Positions 12,201 to 26,000 of a DNA stretch of 64,000 bases are shown here, piece by piece. This stretch comes from Sipunculus nudus (lineage: Eukaryota > Annelida > Sipuncula > Golfingiida > Sipunculidae). Position 1 is the first letter of the stretch. Each line of letters opens with the position of its first letter. Both the position numbers and the translations under genes were made by a program. Under the pieces are notes generated by a model. The model did not search any database. It had not been told where the DNA came from and saw only the letters and a program-made list of their open reading frames with translations. Location: assembly GCA_026874595.1 (NCBI GenBank), contig CM049314.1:50017812-50081811 (forward strand). Direction: 5' to 3'.

Positions 12201-15200
12201 AAATGGCCGATTTAAATTGCGAAAGAAGCGTTTTAGAAGCTTCATTCAGCCATTTAGAACCTGTTACAAACGTCTTTTTCGCCGAAATCAGCTCGGTTTT
12301 TGCGTAATACAAGATCGTGTTTTCTGCAAAAATGCCGATTTAAATTGCGAAGGAAGCGTTTTAGAAGCTTCATTCAGCCATTTAGAACCTGTTACAAACG
12401 TCGTTTTCGCCGAAATCAGCTCGGTTTTCGCGTAATACAAGATCGTGTTTTCTGCAAAAATGGCCGATTTAAATTGCGAAAGAAGCGTTTTAGAAGCTTC
12501 ATTCAGCCATTTAGAACCTGTTACAAACGTCGTTTTCGCCGAAATCAGCTCGGTTTTCGCGTAATACAAGATCGTGTTTTCTGCAAAAATGGCCGATTTA
12601 AATTGCGAAAGAAGCGTTTTAGAAGCTTCATTCAGCCATTTAGAACCTGTTACAAACGTCGTTTTCGCCGAAATCAGCTCGGTTTTCGCGTAATACAAGA
12701 TAGTGTTTTCTGCAAAAATGGCCGATTTAAATTGCGAAAGAAGCGTTTTAGAAGCTTCATTCAGCCATTTAGAACCTGTTACAAACGTCGTTTTCGCCGA
12801 AATCAGCTCGGTTTTCGCGTAATACAAGATCGTGTTTTCTGCAAAAACGGCCGATTTAAATTGCGAAAGAAGCGTTTTAGAAGCTTCATTCAGCCATTTA
12901 GAACCTGTTACAAACGTCGTTTTCGCCGAAATCAGCTCGGTTTTCGCGTAATACAAGATCGTGTTTTCTGCAAAAATGGCCGATTTAAATTGCGAAAGAA
13001 GCGTTTTAGAAGCTTCATTCAGCCATTTAGAACCTGTTACAAACGTCTTTTTCGCCGAAATCAGCTCGGTTTTTGCGTAATACAAGATCGTGTTTTCTGC
13101 AAAAATGGCCGATTTAAATTGCGAAGGAAGCGTTTTAGAAGCTTCATTCAGCCATTTAGAACCTGTTACAAACGTCGTTTTCGCCGAAATCAGCTCGGTT
13201 TTCGCGTAATACAAGATCGTGTTTTCTGCAAAAATGGCCGATTTAAATTGCGAAAGAAGCGTTTTAGAAGCTTCATTCAGCCATTTAGAACCTGTTACAA
13301 ACGTCGTTTTCGCCGAAATCAGCTCGGTTTTCACGTAATACAAGATCGTGTTTTCTGCAAAAATGGCCGATTTAAATTGCGAAAGAAGCGTTTTAGAAGC
13401 TTCATTCAGCCATTTAGAACCTGTTACAAACGTCGTTTTCGCCGAAATCAGCTCGGTTTTCGCGTAATACAAGATCGTGTTTTCTGCAAAAATGGCCGAT
13501 TTAAATTGCGAAAGAAGCGTTTTAGAAGCTTCATTCAGCCATTTAGAACCTGTTACAAACGTCGTTTTCGCCGAAATCAGCTCGGTTTTCGCGTAATACA
13601 AGATCGTGTTTTCTGCAAAAACGGCCGATTTAAATTGCGAAAGAAGCGTTTTAGAAGCTTCATTCAGCCATTTAGAACCTGTTACAAACGTCGTTTTCGC
13701 CGAAATCAGCTCGGTTTTCGCGTAATACAAGATCGTGTTTTCTGCAAAAATGGCCGATTTAAATTGCGAAAGAAGCGTTTTAGAAGCTTCATTCAGCAAA
13801 TTTAGAACCTGTTACAAACGTCGTTTTCGCCGAAATCAGCTCGGTTTTCGCGTAATACAAGATCGTGTTTTCTGCAAAAATGGCCGATTTAAATTTCGAA
13901 AGAAGCCCTTTAGGATCTTCATTAGCAGATTTAGAACCTGTTACAAACGTCGTTTTCGCCGAAATCAGCTCTGTTTTCGCGTAATACAAGATCGTGTTTT
14001 CTGCAAAAATGGCCGATTTAAATTGCGAAAGAAGCGTTTTAGAAGCTTCATTCAGCCATTTAGAACCTGTTACAAACGTCGTTTTCGCCGAAATCAGCTC
14101 GGTTTTCGCGTAATACAAGATCGTGTTTTCTGCAAAAACGGCTGATTTAAATTGCGAAAGAAGCGTTTTAGAAGCTTCATTCAGCAAATTTAGAACCTGT
14201 TACAAACGTCGTTTTCGCCGAAATCAGCTCGGTTTTCGCGTAGTACAAGATCGTGTTTTCTGCAAAAATGGCCGATTTAAATTGCGAAAGAAGCGTTTTA
14301 GAAGCTTCATTCAGCCATTTAGAACCTGTTACAAACGTCTTTTTCGCCGAAATCAGCTCGGTTTTTGCGTAATACAAGATCGTGTTTTCTGCAAAAATGG
14401 CCGATTTAAATTGCGAAGGAAGCGTTTTAGAAGCTTCATTCAGCCATTTAGAACCTGTTACAAACGTCGTTTTCGCCGAAATCAGCTCGGTTTTCGCGTA
14501 ATACAAGATCGTGTTTTCTGCAAAAATGGCCGATTTAAATTGCGAAAGAAGCGTTTTAGAAGCTTCATTCAGCCATTTAGAACCTGTTACAAACGTCGTT
14601 TTCGCCGAAATCAGCTCGGTTTTCGCGTAATACAAGATCGTGTTTTCTGCAAAAATGGCCGATTTAAATTGCGAAAGAAGCGTTTTAGAAGCTTCATTCA
14701 GCCATTTAGAACCTGTTACAAACGTCGTTTTCGCCGAAATCAGCTCGGTTTTCGCGTAATACAAGATCGTGTTTTCTGCAAAAATGGCCGATTTAAATTG
14801 CGAAAGAAGCGTTTTTAGAAGCTTCATTCAGCCATTTAGAACCTGTTACAAACGTCGTTTTCGCCGAAATCAGCTCGGTTTTCGCGTAATACAAGATCGT
14901 GTTTTCTGCAAAAACGGCCGATTTAAATTGCGAAAGAAGCCCTTTAGGATCTTCATTTGGAGATTTAGAACCTGTTACAAACGTCTTTTTCGCCGAAATC
15001 AGCTCGGTTTTCGCGTAATACAAGATCGTGTTTTCTGCAAAAATGGCCGATTTAAATTGCGAAAGAAGCGTTTAGAAGCTTCATTCAGCCATTTAGAACC
15101 TGTTACAAACGTCGTTTTCGCCGAAATCAGCTCGGTTTTCGCGTAATACAAGATCGTGTTTTCTGCAAAAATGGCCGATTTAAATTGCGAAAGAAGCGTT

Positions 15201-15330
15201 TTAGAAGCTTCATTCAGCCATTTAGAACCTGTTACAAACGTCGTTTTCGCCGAAATCAGCTCGGTTTTCGCGTAATACAAGATCGTGTTTTCTGCAAAAA
15301 TGGCCGATTTAAATTGCGAAAGAAGCGTTT
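6300..15330. repeat. Segmental duplication within the satellite, left copy
   Basis: The order of marker monomers here is repeated at 23080-32110, about 16,782 bp away. Matching landmarks include runs of three 130-bp monomers near 6694-6954 and 23477-23737, the GAAATCCAAGATC monomer (8820 and 25602), the CGGTTTTGCG deletion (10878 and 27660), and the CATTTGGAG monomer (14955 and 31737). The left copy has several 1-base indels that the right copy lacks: extra A near 8456, missing A near 10028, extra A near 10331, extra T near 11115, missing A near 11828, missing G near 12333, extra T near 14814. The match ends near 15340, where the right copy has CCAATTAG. The edges are approximate because monomers between markers are uninformative. 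Confidence 0.85.
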
Positions 15331-18300
15331 TAGAAGCTTCATTCAGCCATTTAGAACCTGTTACAAACGTCGTTTTCGCCGAAATCAGCTCGGTTTTCGC
15401 GTAATACAAGATCGTGTTTTCTGCAAAAATGGCCGATTTAAATTGCGAAAGAAGCGTTTTAGAAGCTTCATTCAGCCATTTAGAACCTGTTACAAACGTC
15501 GTTTTCGCTGAAATCAGCTCGGTTTTCGCGTAATACAAGATCGTGTTTTCTGCAAAAATGGCCGATTTAAATTGCGAAAGAAGCGTTTTAGAAGCTTCAT
15601 TCAGCCATTTAGAACCTGTTACAAACGTCGTTTTCGCCGAAATGAGCTCGGTTTTCGCGTAATACAAGATCGTATTTTCTGCAAAAACGGCCGATTTAAA
15701 TTGCGAAAGAAGCGTTTTAGAAGCTTCATTCAGCCATTTAGAACCTGTTACAAACGTCGTTTTCGCCGAAATCAGCTCGGTTTTCGCGTAATACAAGATC
15801 GTGTTTTCTGCAAAAATGGCCGATTTAAATTGCGAAAGAAGCGTTTTAGAAGCTTCATTCAGCCATTTAGAACCTGTTACAAACGTCGTTTTCGCCGAAA
15901 TCAGCTCGGTTTTCGCGTAATACAAGATCGTGTTTTCTGCAAAAACGGCCGATTTAAATTGCGAAAGAAGCGTTTTAGAAGCTTCATTCAGCCATTTAGA
16001 ACCTGTTACAAACGTCGTTTTCGCCGAAAATCAGCTCGGTTTTCGCGTAATACAAGATCGTGTTTTCTGCAAAAATGGCCGATTTAAATTGCGAAAGAAG
16101 CGTTTTAGAAGCTTCATTCAGCAAATTTAGAACCTGTTACAAACGTCGTTTTCGCCGAAATCAGCTCGGTTTTCGCGTAATACAAGATCGTGTTTTCTGC
16201 AAAAATGGCCGATTTAAATTGCGAAAGAAGCGTTTTAGAAGCTTCATTCAGCAAATTTAGAACCTGTTACAAACGTCGTTTTCGCCGAAATCAGCTCGGT
16301 TTTCGCGTAATACAAGATCGTGTTTTCTGCAAAAACGGCCGATTTAAATTGCGAAAGAAGCGTTTTAGAAGCTTCATTCAGCAAATTTAGAACCTGTTAC
16401 AAACGTCGTTTTCGCCGAAATCAGCTCGGTTTTCGCGTAATACAAGATCGTGTTTTCTGCAAAAATGGCCGATTTAAATTGCGAAAGAAGCGTTTTAGAA
16501 GCTTCATTCAGCCATTTAGAACCTGTTACAAACGTCTTTTTCGCCGAAATCAGCTCGGTTTTTGCGTAATACAAGATCGTGTTTTCTGCAAAAATGGCCG
16601 ATTTAAATTGCGAAGGAAGCGTTTTAGAAGCTTCATTCAGCCATTTAGAACCTGTTACAAACGTCGTTTTCGCCGAAATCAGCTCGGTTTTCGCGTAATA
16701 CAAGATCGTGTTTTCTGCAAAAATGGCCGATTTAAATTGCGAAAGAAGCGTTTTAGAAGCTTCATTCAGCCATTTAGAACCTGTTACAAACGTCGTTTTC
16801 GCCGAAATCAGCTCGGTTTTCGCGTAATACAAGATCGTGTTTTCTGCAAAAATGGCCGATTTAAATTGCGAAAGAAGCGTTTTAGAAGCTTCATTCAGCC
16901 ATTTAGAACCTGTTACAAACGTCGTTTTCGCCGAAATCAGCTCGGTTTTCGCGTAATACAAGATCGTGTTTTCTGCAAAAACGGCCGATTTAAATTGCGA
17001 AAGAAGCGTTTTAGAAGCTTCATTCAGCCATTTAGAACCTGTTACAAACGTCGTTTTCGCCGAAATCAGCTCGGTTTTCGCGTAATAGAAGATCGTGTTT
17101 TCTGCAAAAATGGCCGATTTAAATTGCGAAAGAAGCGTTTTAGAAGCTTCATTCAGCCATTTAGAACCTGTTACAAACGTCGTTTTCGCCGAAATCAGCT
17201 CGGTTTTCGCGTAATACAAGATCGTGTTTTCTGCAAAAATGGCCGATTTAAATTGCGAAAGAAGCGTTTTAGAAGCTTCATTCAGCCATTTAGAACCTGT
17301 TACAAACGTCGTTTTCGCCGAAATCAGCTCGGTTTTCGCGTAATACAAGATCGTGTTTTCTGCAAAAACGGCCGATTTATATTGCGAAAGAAGCGTTTTA
17401 GAAACTTTATTCAGCCATTTAGAACCTGTTACAAACGTCGTTTTCGCCGAAATCAGCTCGGTTTTCGCGTAATACAAGATCGTGTTTTCTGCAAAAACGG
17501 CCGATTTATATTGCGAAAGAAGCGTTTTAGAAACTTTATTCAGCCATTTAGAACCTGTTACAAACGTCGTTTTCGCCGAAATCAGCTCGGTTTTCGCGAA
17601 ATCCAAGATCGTGTTTTCTGCAATAACGGCCGATTTAAATTGCGAAAGAAGCGTTTTAGAAGCTTCATTCAGCCATTTAGAACCTGTTACAAACGTCGTT
17701 TTCGCCGAAATCAGCTCGGTTTTCGCGTAATACAAGATCGTGTTTTCTGCAAAAATGGCCGATTTAAATTGCGAAAGAAGCGTTTTAGAAGCTTCATTCA
17801 GCCATTTAGAACCTGTTACAAACGTCGTTTTCGCCGAAATCAGCTCGGTTTTCGCGTAATACAAGATCATGTTTTCTGCAAAAACGGCCGATTTAAATTG
17901 CGAAAGAAGCGTTTTAGAAGCTTCATTCAGCCATTTAGAACCTGTTACAAACGTCGTTTTCGCCGAAATCAGCTCGGTTTTCGCGTAATACAAGATCGTG
18001 TTTTCTGCAAAAATGACCGATTTAAATTGCGAAAGAAGCGTTTTAGAAGCTTCATTCAGCAAATTTAGAACCTGTTACAAACATCGTTTTCGCCGAAATC
18101 AGCTCGGTTTTCGCGTAATACAAGATCGTGTTTTCTGCAAAAATGGCCGATTTAAATTGCGAAAGAAGCGTTTTAGAAGCTTCATTCAGCCATTTAGAAC
18201 CTGTTACAAACGTCTTTTTCGCCGAAATCAGCTCGGTTTTGCGTAATACAAGATCGTGTTTTCTGCAAAAATGGCCGATTTAAATTGCGAAGGAAGCGTT

Positions 18301-21300
18301 TGAGAAGCTTCATTCAGCCCTTTAGAACCTGTTACAAACGTCGTTTTCGCCGAAATCAGCTCGGTTTTCGCGTAATACAAGATCGTGTTTTCTGCAAAAA
18401 TGGCCGATTTAAATTGCGAAAGAAGCGTTTTAGAAGCTTCATTCAGCCAATTAGAACCTGTTACAAACGTCGTTTTCGCCGAAATCAGCTCGGTTTTCGC
18501 GTAATACAAGATCGTGTTTTCTGCAAAAATGGCCGATTTAAATTGCGAAAGAAGCGTTTTAGAAGCTTCATTCAGCCATTTAGAACCTGTTACAAACGTC
18601 GTTTTCGCCGAAATCAGCTCGGTTTTCGCGTAATACAAGATCGTGTTTTCAGCAAAAACGGCCGATTTAAATTGCGAAAGAAGCGTTTTAGAAGCTTCAT
18701 TCAGCCATTTAGAACCTGTTACAAACGTCGTTTTCGCCGAAATCAGCTCGGTTTTCGCGTAATACAAGATCGTGTTTTCTGCAAAAACGGCCGATTTAAA
18801 TTGCGAAAGAAGCGTTTTAGAAGCTTCATTCAGCCATTTAGAACCTGTTACAAACGTCGTTTTCGCCGAAATCAGCTCGGTTTTCGCGTAATACAAGATC
18901 GTGTTTTCTGCAAAAATGGCCGATTTAAATTGCGAAAGAAGCCTTTTAGAAGCTTCATTCAGCCATTTAGAACCTGTTACAAACGTCGTTTTCGCCGAAA
19001 TCAGCTCGGTTTTCGCGTAATACAAGATCGTGTTTTCTGCAAAAATGGCCGATTTAAATTGCGAAAGAAGCGTTTTAGAAGCTTCATTCAGCCATTTAGA
19101 ACCTGTTACAAACGTCGTTTTCGCCGAAATCAGCTCGGTTTTCGCGTAATACAAGATCGTGTTTTCTGCAAAAATAGCCGATTTAAATTGCAAAAGAAGC
19201 GTTTTAGAAGCTTCTTTCAACCATTTAGAACCTGTTACAAACGTCGTTTTCGCCGAAATCAGCTCGGTTTTCGCGTAATACAAGATCGTGTTTTCTGCAA
19301 AAATGGCCGATTTAAATTGCGAAAGAAGCGTTTTAGAAGCTTCATTCAGCCATTTAGAACCTGTTACAAACGTCGTTTTCGCCGAAATCAGCTCGGTTTT
19401 CGCGTAATACAAGATCGTGTTTTCTGCAAAAATGGCCGATTTAAATTGCGAAAGAAGCGTTTTAGAAGCTTCATTCAGCCATTTAGAACCTGTTACAAAC
19501 GTCGTTTTCGCCGAAATCAGCTCGGTTTTCGCGTAATACAAGATCGTGTTTTCAGCAAAAATGGCCGATTTAAATTGCGAAAGAAGCGTTTTAGAAGCTT
19601 CATTCAGCCATTTAGAACCTGTTACAAACGTCGTTTTCGCCGAAATCAGCTCGGTTTTCGCGTAATACAAGATCGTGTTTTCAGCAAAAATGGCCGATTT
19701 AAATTGCGAAAGAAGCGTTTTAGAAGCTTCATTCAGCCATTTAGAACCTGTTACAAACGTCGTTTTCGCCGAAATCAGCTCGGTTTTCGCGTAATACAAG
19801 ATCGTGTTTTCTGCAAAAATGGCCGATTTAAATTGCGAAAGAAGCGTTTTAGAAGCTTCATTCAGCCATTTAGAACCTGTTACAAACGTCGTTTTCGCCG
19901 AAATCAGCTCGGTTTTCGCGTAATACAAGATCGTGTTTTCTGCAAAAATGGCCGATTTAAATTGCAAAAGAAGCGTTTTAGAAGCTTCATTCAGCCATTT
20001 AGAACCTGTTACAAACGTCGTTTTCGCCGAAATCAGCTCGGTTTTCGCGTAATACAAGATCGTGTTTTCTGCAAAAATGGCCGATTTAAATTGCGAAAGA
20101 AGCGTTTTAGAAGCTTCATTCAGCCATTTAGAACCTGTTACAAACGTCGTTTTCGCCGAAATCAGCTCGGTTTTCGCGTAATACAAGATCGTGTTTTCTG
20201 CAAAAATAGCCGATTTAAATTGCAAAAGAAGCGTTTTAGAAGCTTCTTTCAACCATTTAGAACCTGTTACAAACGTCGTTTTCGCCGAAATCAGCTCGGT
20301 TTTCGCGTAATACAAGATCGTGTTTTCTGCAAAAATGGCCAATTTAAATTGCGAAAGAAGCGTTTTAGAAGCTTCATTCAGCCATTTAGAACCTGTTACA
20401 AACGTCGTTTTCGCCGAAATCAGCTCGGTTTTCGCGTAATACAAGATCGTGTTTTCTGCAAAAATGGCCGATTTAAATTGCGAAAGAAGCGTTTTAGAAG
20501 CTTCATTCAGCCATTTAGAACCTGTTACAAACGTCGTTTTCGCCGAAATCAGCTCGGTTTTCGCGTAATACAAGATCGTGTTTTCTGCAAAAATAGCCGA
20601 TTTAAATTGCAAAAGAAGCGTTTTAGAAGCTTCTTTCAACCATTTAGAACCTGTTACAAACGTCGTTTTCGCCGAAATCAGCTCGGTTTTCGCGTAATAC
20701 AAGATCGTGTTTTCTGCAAAAATGGCCGATTTAAATTGCGAAGGAAGCGTTTTAGAAGCTTCATTCAGCCATTTAGAACCTGTTACAAACGTCGTTTTCG
20801 CCGAAATCAGCTCGGTTTTCGCGTAATACAAGATCGTGTTTTCTGCAAAAACGGCCGATTTATATTGCGAAAGAAGCGTTTTAGAAGCTTTATTCAGCCA
20901 TTTAGAACCTGTTACAAACGTCGTTTTCGCCGAAATCAGCTCGGTTTTCGCGAAATCCAAGATCGTGTTTTCTGCAATAACGGCCGATTTAAATTGCGAA
21001 AGAAGCGTTTTAGAAGCTTCATTCAGCCATTTAGAACCTGTTACAAACGTCGTTTTCGCCGAAATCAGCTCGGTTTTCGCGTAATACAAGATCGTGTTTT
21101 CTGCAAAAATGGCCGATTTAAATTGCGAAAGAAGCGTTTTAGAAGCTTCATTCAGCCATTTAGAACCTGTTACAAACGTCGTTTTCGCCGAAATCAGCTA
21201 GGTTTTCGCGTAATACAAGATCGTGTTTTCTGCAAAAATGGCCGATTTAAATTGCGAAAGAAGCGTTTTAGAAGCTTCATTCAGCCATTTAGAACCTGTT

Positions 21301-23079
21301 ACAAACGTCGTTTTCGCCGAAATCAGCTCGGTTTTCGCGTAATACAAGATCGTGTTTTCTGCAAAAACGGCCGATTTAAATTGCGAAAGAAGCGTTTTAG
21401 AAGCTTCATTCAGCCATTTAGAACCTGTTACAAACGTCGTTTTCGCCGAAATCAGCTCGGTTTTCGCGTAATACAAGATCGTGTTTTCTGCAAAAATGGC
21501 CGATTTAAATTGCGAAAGAAGCGTTTTAGAAGCTTCATTCAGCCATTTAGAACCTGTTACAAACGTCGTTTTCGCCGAAATCAGCTCGGTTTTCGCGTAA
21601 TACAAGATCGTGTTTTCTGCAAAAATGGCCGATTTAAATTGCGAAAGAAGCGTTTTAGAAGCTTCATTCAGCCATTTAGAACCTGTTACAAACGTCGTTT
21701 TCGCCGAAATCAGCTCGGTTTTCGCGTAATACAAGATCGTGTTTTCTGCAAAAATGGCCGATTTAAATTGCGAAAGAAGCGTTTTAGAAGCTTCATTCAG
21801 CCATTTAGAACCTGTTACAAACGTCGTTTTCGCCGAAATCAGCTCGGTTTTCGCGTAATACAAGATCGTGTTTTCTGCAAAAATAGCCGATTTAAATTGC
21901 AAAAGAAGCGTTTTAGAAGCTTCTTTCAACCATTTAGAACCTGTTACAAACGTCGTTTTCGCCGAAATCAGTTCGGTTTTCGCGTAATACAAGATCGTGT
22001 TTTCTGCAAAAATGGCCAATTTAAATTGCGAAAGAAGCGTTTTAGAAGCTTCATTCAGCCATTTAGAACCTGTTACAAACGTCGTTTTCGCCGAAATCAG
22101 CTCGGTTTTCGCGTAATACAAGATCGTGTTTTCTGCAAAAACGGCCGATTTATATTGCGAAAGAAGCGTTTTAGAAGCTTTATTCAGCCATTTAGAACCT
22201 GTTACAAACGTCGTTTTCGCCGAAATCAGCTCGGTTTTCGCGAAATCCAAGATCGTGTTTTCTGCAATAACGGCCGATTTAAATTGCGAAAGAAGCGTTT
22301 TAGAAGCTTCATTCAGCCATTTAGAACCTGTTACAAACGTCGTTTTCGCCGAAATCAGCTCGGTTTTCGCGTAATACAAGATCGTGTTTTCTGCAAAAAT
22401 GGCTGATTTAAATTGCGAAAGAAGCGTTTTAGAAGCTTCATTCAGCCATTTAGAACCTGTTACAAACGTCGTTTTCGCCGAAATCAGCTCGGTTTTCGCG
22501 TAATACAAGATCGTGTTTTCTGCAAAAACGGCCGATTTAAATTGCGAAAGAAGCGTTTTAGAAGCTTCATTCAGCCATTTAGAACCTGTTACAAACGTCG
22601 TTTTCGCCGAAATCAGCTCGGTTTTTGCGTAATACAAGATCGTGTTTTCTGCAAAAATGGCCAATTTAAATTGCGAAAGAAGCGTTTTAGAAGCTTCATT
22701 CAGCCATTTAGAACCTGTTACAAACGTCGTTTTCGCCGAAATCAGCTCGGTTTTCGCGTAATACAAGATCGTGTTTTCTGCAAAAATGGCCGATTTAAAT
22801 TGCGAAAGAAGCGTTTTAGAAGCTTCATTCAGCCATTTAGAACCTGTTACAAACGTCGTTTTCGCTGAAATCAGCTCGGTTTTCGCGTAATACAAGATCG
22901 TGTTTTCTGCAAAAATGGCCGATTTAAATTGCGAAAGAAGCGTTTTAGAAGCTTCATTCAGCCATTTAGAACCTGTTACAAACGTCGTTTTCGCCGAAAT
23001 GAGCTCGGTTTTCGCGTAATATAAGATCGTATTTTCTGCAAAAACGGCCGATTTAAATTGCGAAAGAAGCGTTTTAGAA

Positions 23080-26000
23080 GCTTCATTCAGCCATTTAGAA
23101 CCTGTTACAAACGTCGTTTTCGCCGAAATCAGCTCGGTTTTCGCGTAATACAAGATCGTGTTTTCTGCAAAAATGGCCGATTTAAATTGCGAAAGAAGCG
23201 TTTTAGAAGCTTCATTCAGCCATTTAGAACCTGTTACAAACGTCGTTTTCGCCGAAATCAGCTCGGTTTTCGCGTAATACAAGATCGTGTTTTCTGCAAA
23301 AACGGCCGATTTAAATTGCGAAAGAAGCGTTTTAGAAGCTTCATTCAGCCATTTAGAACCTGTTACAAACGTCGTTTTCGCCGAAATCAGCTCGGTTTTC
23401 GCGTAATACAAGATCGTGTTTTCTGCAAAAATGGCCGATTTAAATTGCGAAAGAAGCGTTTTAGAAGCTTCATTCAGCAAATTTAGAACCTGTTACAAAC
23501 GTCGTTTTCGCCGAAATCAGCTCGGTTTTCGCGTAATACAAGATCGTGTTTTCTGCAAAAACGGCCGATTTAAATTGCGAAAGAAGCGTTTTAGAAGCTT
23601 CATTCAGCAAATTTAGAACCTGTTACAAACGTCGTTTTCGCCGAAATCAGCTCGGTTTTCGCGTAATACAAGATCGTGTTTTCTGCAAAAACGGCCGATT
23701 TAAATTGCGAAAGAAGCGTTTTAGAAGCTTCATTCAGCAAATTTAGAACCTGTTACAAACGTCGTTTTCGCCGAAATCAGCTCGGTTTTCGCGTAATACA
23801 AGATCGTGTTTTCTGCAAAAATGGCCGATTTAAATTGCGAAAGAAGCGTTTTAGAAGCTTCATTCAGCCATTTAGAACCTGTTACAAACGTCTTTTTCGC
23901 CGAAATCAGCTCGGTTTTTGCGTAATACAAGATCGTGTTTTCTGCAAAAATGGCCGATTTAAATTGCGAAAGAAGCGTTTTAGAAGCTTCATTCAGCCAT
24001 TTAGAACCTGTTACAAACGTCGTTTTCGCCGAAATCAGCTCGGTTTTCGCGTAATACAAGATCGTGTTTTCTGCAAAAATGGCCGATTTAAATTGCGAAA
24101 GAAGCGTTTTAGAAGCTTCATTCAGCAAATTTAGAACCTGTTACAAACGTCGTTTTCGCCGAAATCAGCTCGGTTTTCGCGTAATACAAGATCGTGTTTT
24201 CTGCAAAAACGGCCGATTTAAATTGCGAAAGAAGCGTTTTAGAAGCTTCATTCAGCAAATTTAGAACCTGTTACAAACGTCGTTTTCGCCGAAATCAGCT
24301 CGGTTTTCGCGTAATACAAGATCGTGTTTTCTGCAAAAACGGCCGATTTAAATTGCGAAAGAAGCGTTTTAGAAGCTTCATTCAGCAAATTTAGAACCTG
24401 TTACAAACGTCGTTTTCGCCGAAATCAGCTCGGTTTTCGCGTAATACAAGATCGTGTTTTCTGCAAAAATGGCCGATTTAAATTGCGAAAGAAGCGTTTT
24501 AGAAGCTTCATTCAGCCATTTAGAACCTGTTACAAACGTCTTTTTCGCCGAAATCAGCTCGGTTTTTGCGTAATACAAGATCGTGTTTTCTGCAAAAATG
24601 GCCGATTTAAATTGCGAAGGAAGCGTTTTAGAAGCTTCATTCAGCCATTTAGAACCTGTTACAAACGTCGTTTTCGCCGAAATCAGCTCGGTTTTCGCGT
24701 AATACAAGATCGTGTTTTCTGCAAAAATGGCCGATTTAAATTGCGAAAGAAGCGTTTTAGAAGCTTCATTCAGCCATTTAGAACCTGTTACAAACGTCGT
24801 TTTCGCCGAAATCAGCTCGGTTTTCGCGTAATACAAGATCGTGTTTTCTGCAAAAATGGCCGATTTAAATTGCGAAAGAAGCGTTTTAGAAGCTTCATTC
24901 AGCCATTTAGAACCTGTTACAAACGTCGTTTTCGCCGAAATCAGCTCGGTTTTCGCGTAATACAAGATCGTGTTTTCTGCAAAAACGGCCGATTTAAATT
25001 GCGAAAGAAGCGTTTTAGAAGCTTCATTCAGCCATTTAGAACCTGTTACAAACGTCGTTTTCGCCGAAATCAGCTCGGTTTTCGCGTAATACAAGATCGT
25101 GTTTTCTGCAAAAATGGCCGATTTAAATTGCGAAAGAAGCGTTTTAGAAGCTTCATTCAGCCATTTAGAACCTGTTACAAACGTCGTTTTCGCCGAAATC
25201 AGCTCGGTTTTCGCGTAATACAAGATCGTGTTTTCTGCAAAAATAGCCGATTTAAATTGCAAAAGAAGCGTTTTAGAAGCTTCTTTCAACCATTTAGAAC
25301 CTGTTACAAACGTCGTTTTCGCCGAAATCAGCTCGGTTTTCGCGTAATACAAGATCGTGTTTTCTGCAAAAATGGCCGATTTAAATTGCGAAAGAAGCGT
25401 TTTAGAAGCTTCATTCAGCCATTTAGAACCTGTTACAAACGTCGTTTTCGCCGAAATCAGCTCGGTTTTCGCGTAATACAAGATCGTGTTTTCTGCAAAA
25501 ACGGCCGATTTATATTGCGAAAGAAGCGTTTTAGAAGCTTTATTCAGCCATTTAGAACCTGTTACAAACGTCGTTTTCGCCGAAATCAGCTCGGTTTTCG
25601 CGAAATCCAAGATCGTGTTTTCTGCAATAACGGCCGATTTAAATTGCGAAAGAAGCGTTTTAGAAGCTTCATTCAGCCATTTAGAACCTGTTACAAACGT
25701 CGTTTTCGCCGAAATCAGCTCGGTTTTCGCGTAATACAAGATCGTGTTTTCTGCAAAAATGGCCGATTTAAATTGCGAAAGAAGCGTTTTAGAAGCTTCA
25801 TTCAGCCATTTAGAACCTGTTACAAACGTCGTTTTTGCCGAAATCAGCTCGGTTTTCGCGTAATACAAGATCGTGTTTTCTGCAAAAATGGCCGATTTAA
25901 ATTGCGAAAGAAGCGTTTTAGAAGCTTCATTCAGCCATTTAGAACCTGTTACAAACGTCGTTTTCGCCGAAATCAGCTCGGTTTTCGCGTAATACAAGAT

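Noticed and set aside
18285-22406. 1373-codon Arg/Lys/Phe-rich frame as a repeat protein gene
   Set aside because: A frame of a 43-codon repeat with no stop is not rare by chance (about one frame in eight). Frames are open on both strands, monomer variants alter residues freely, and 130-bp monomers and indels interrupt the frame throughout the array.
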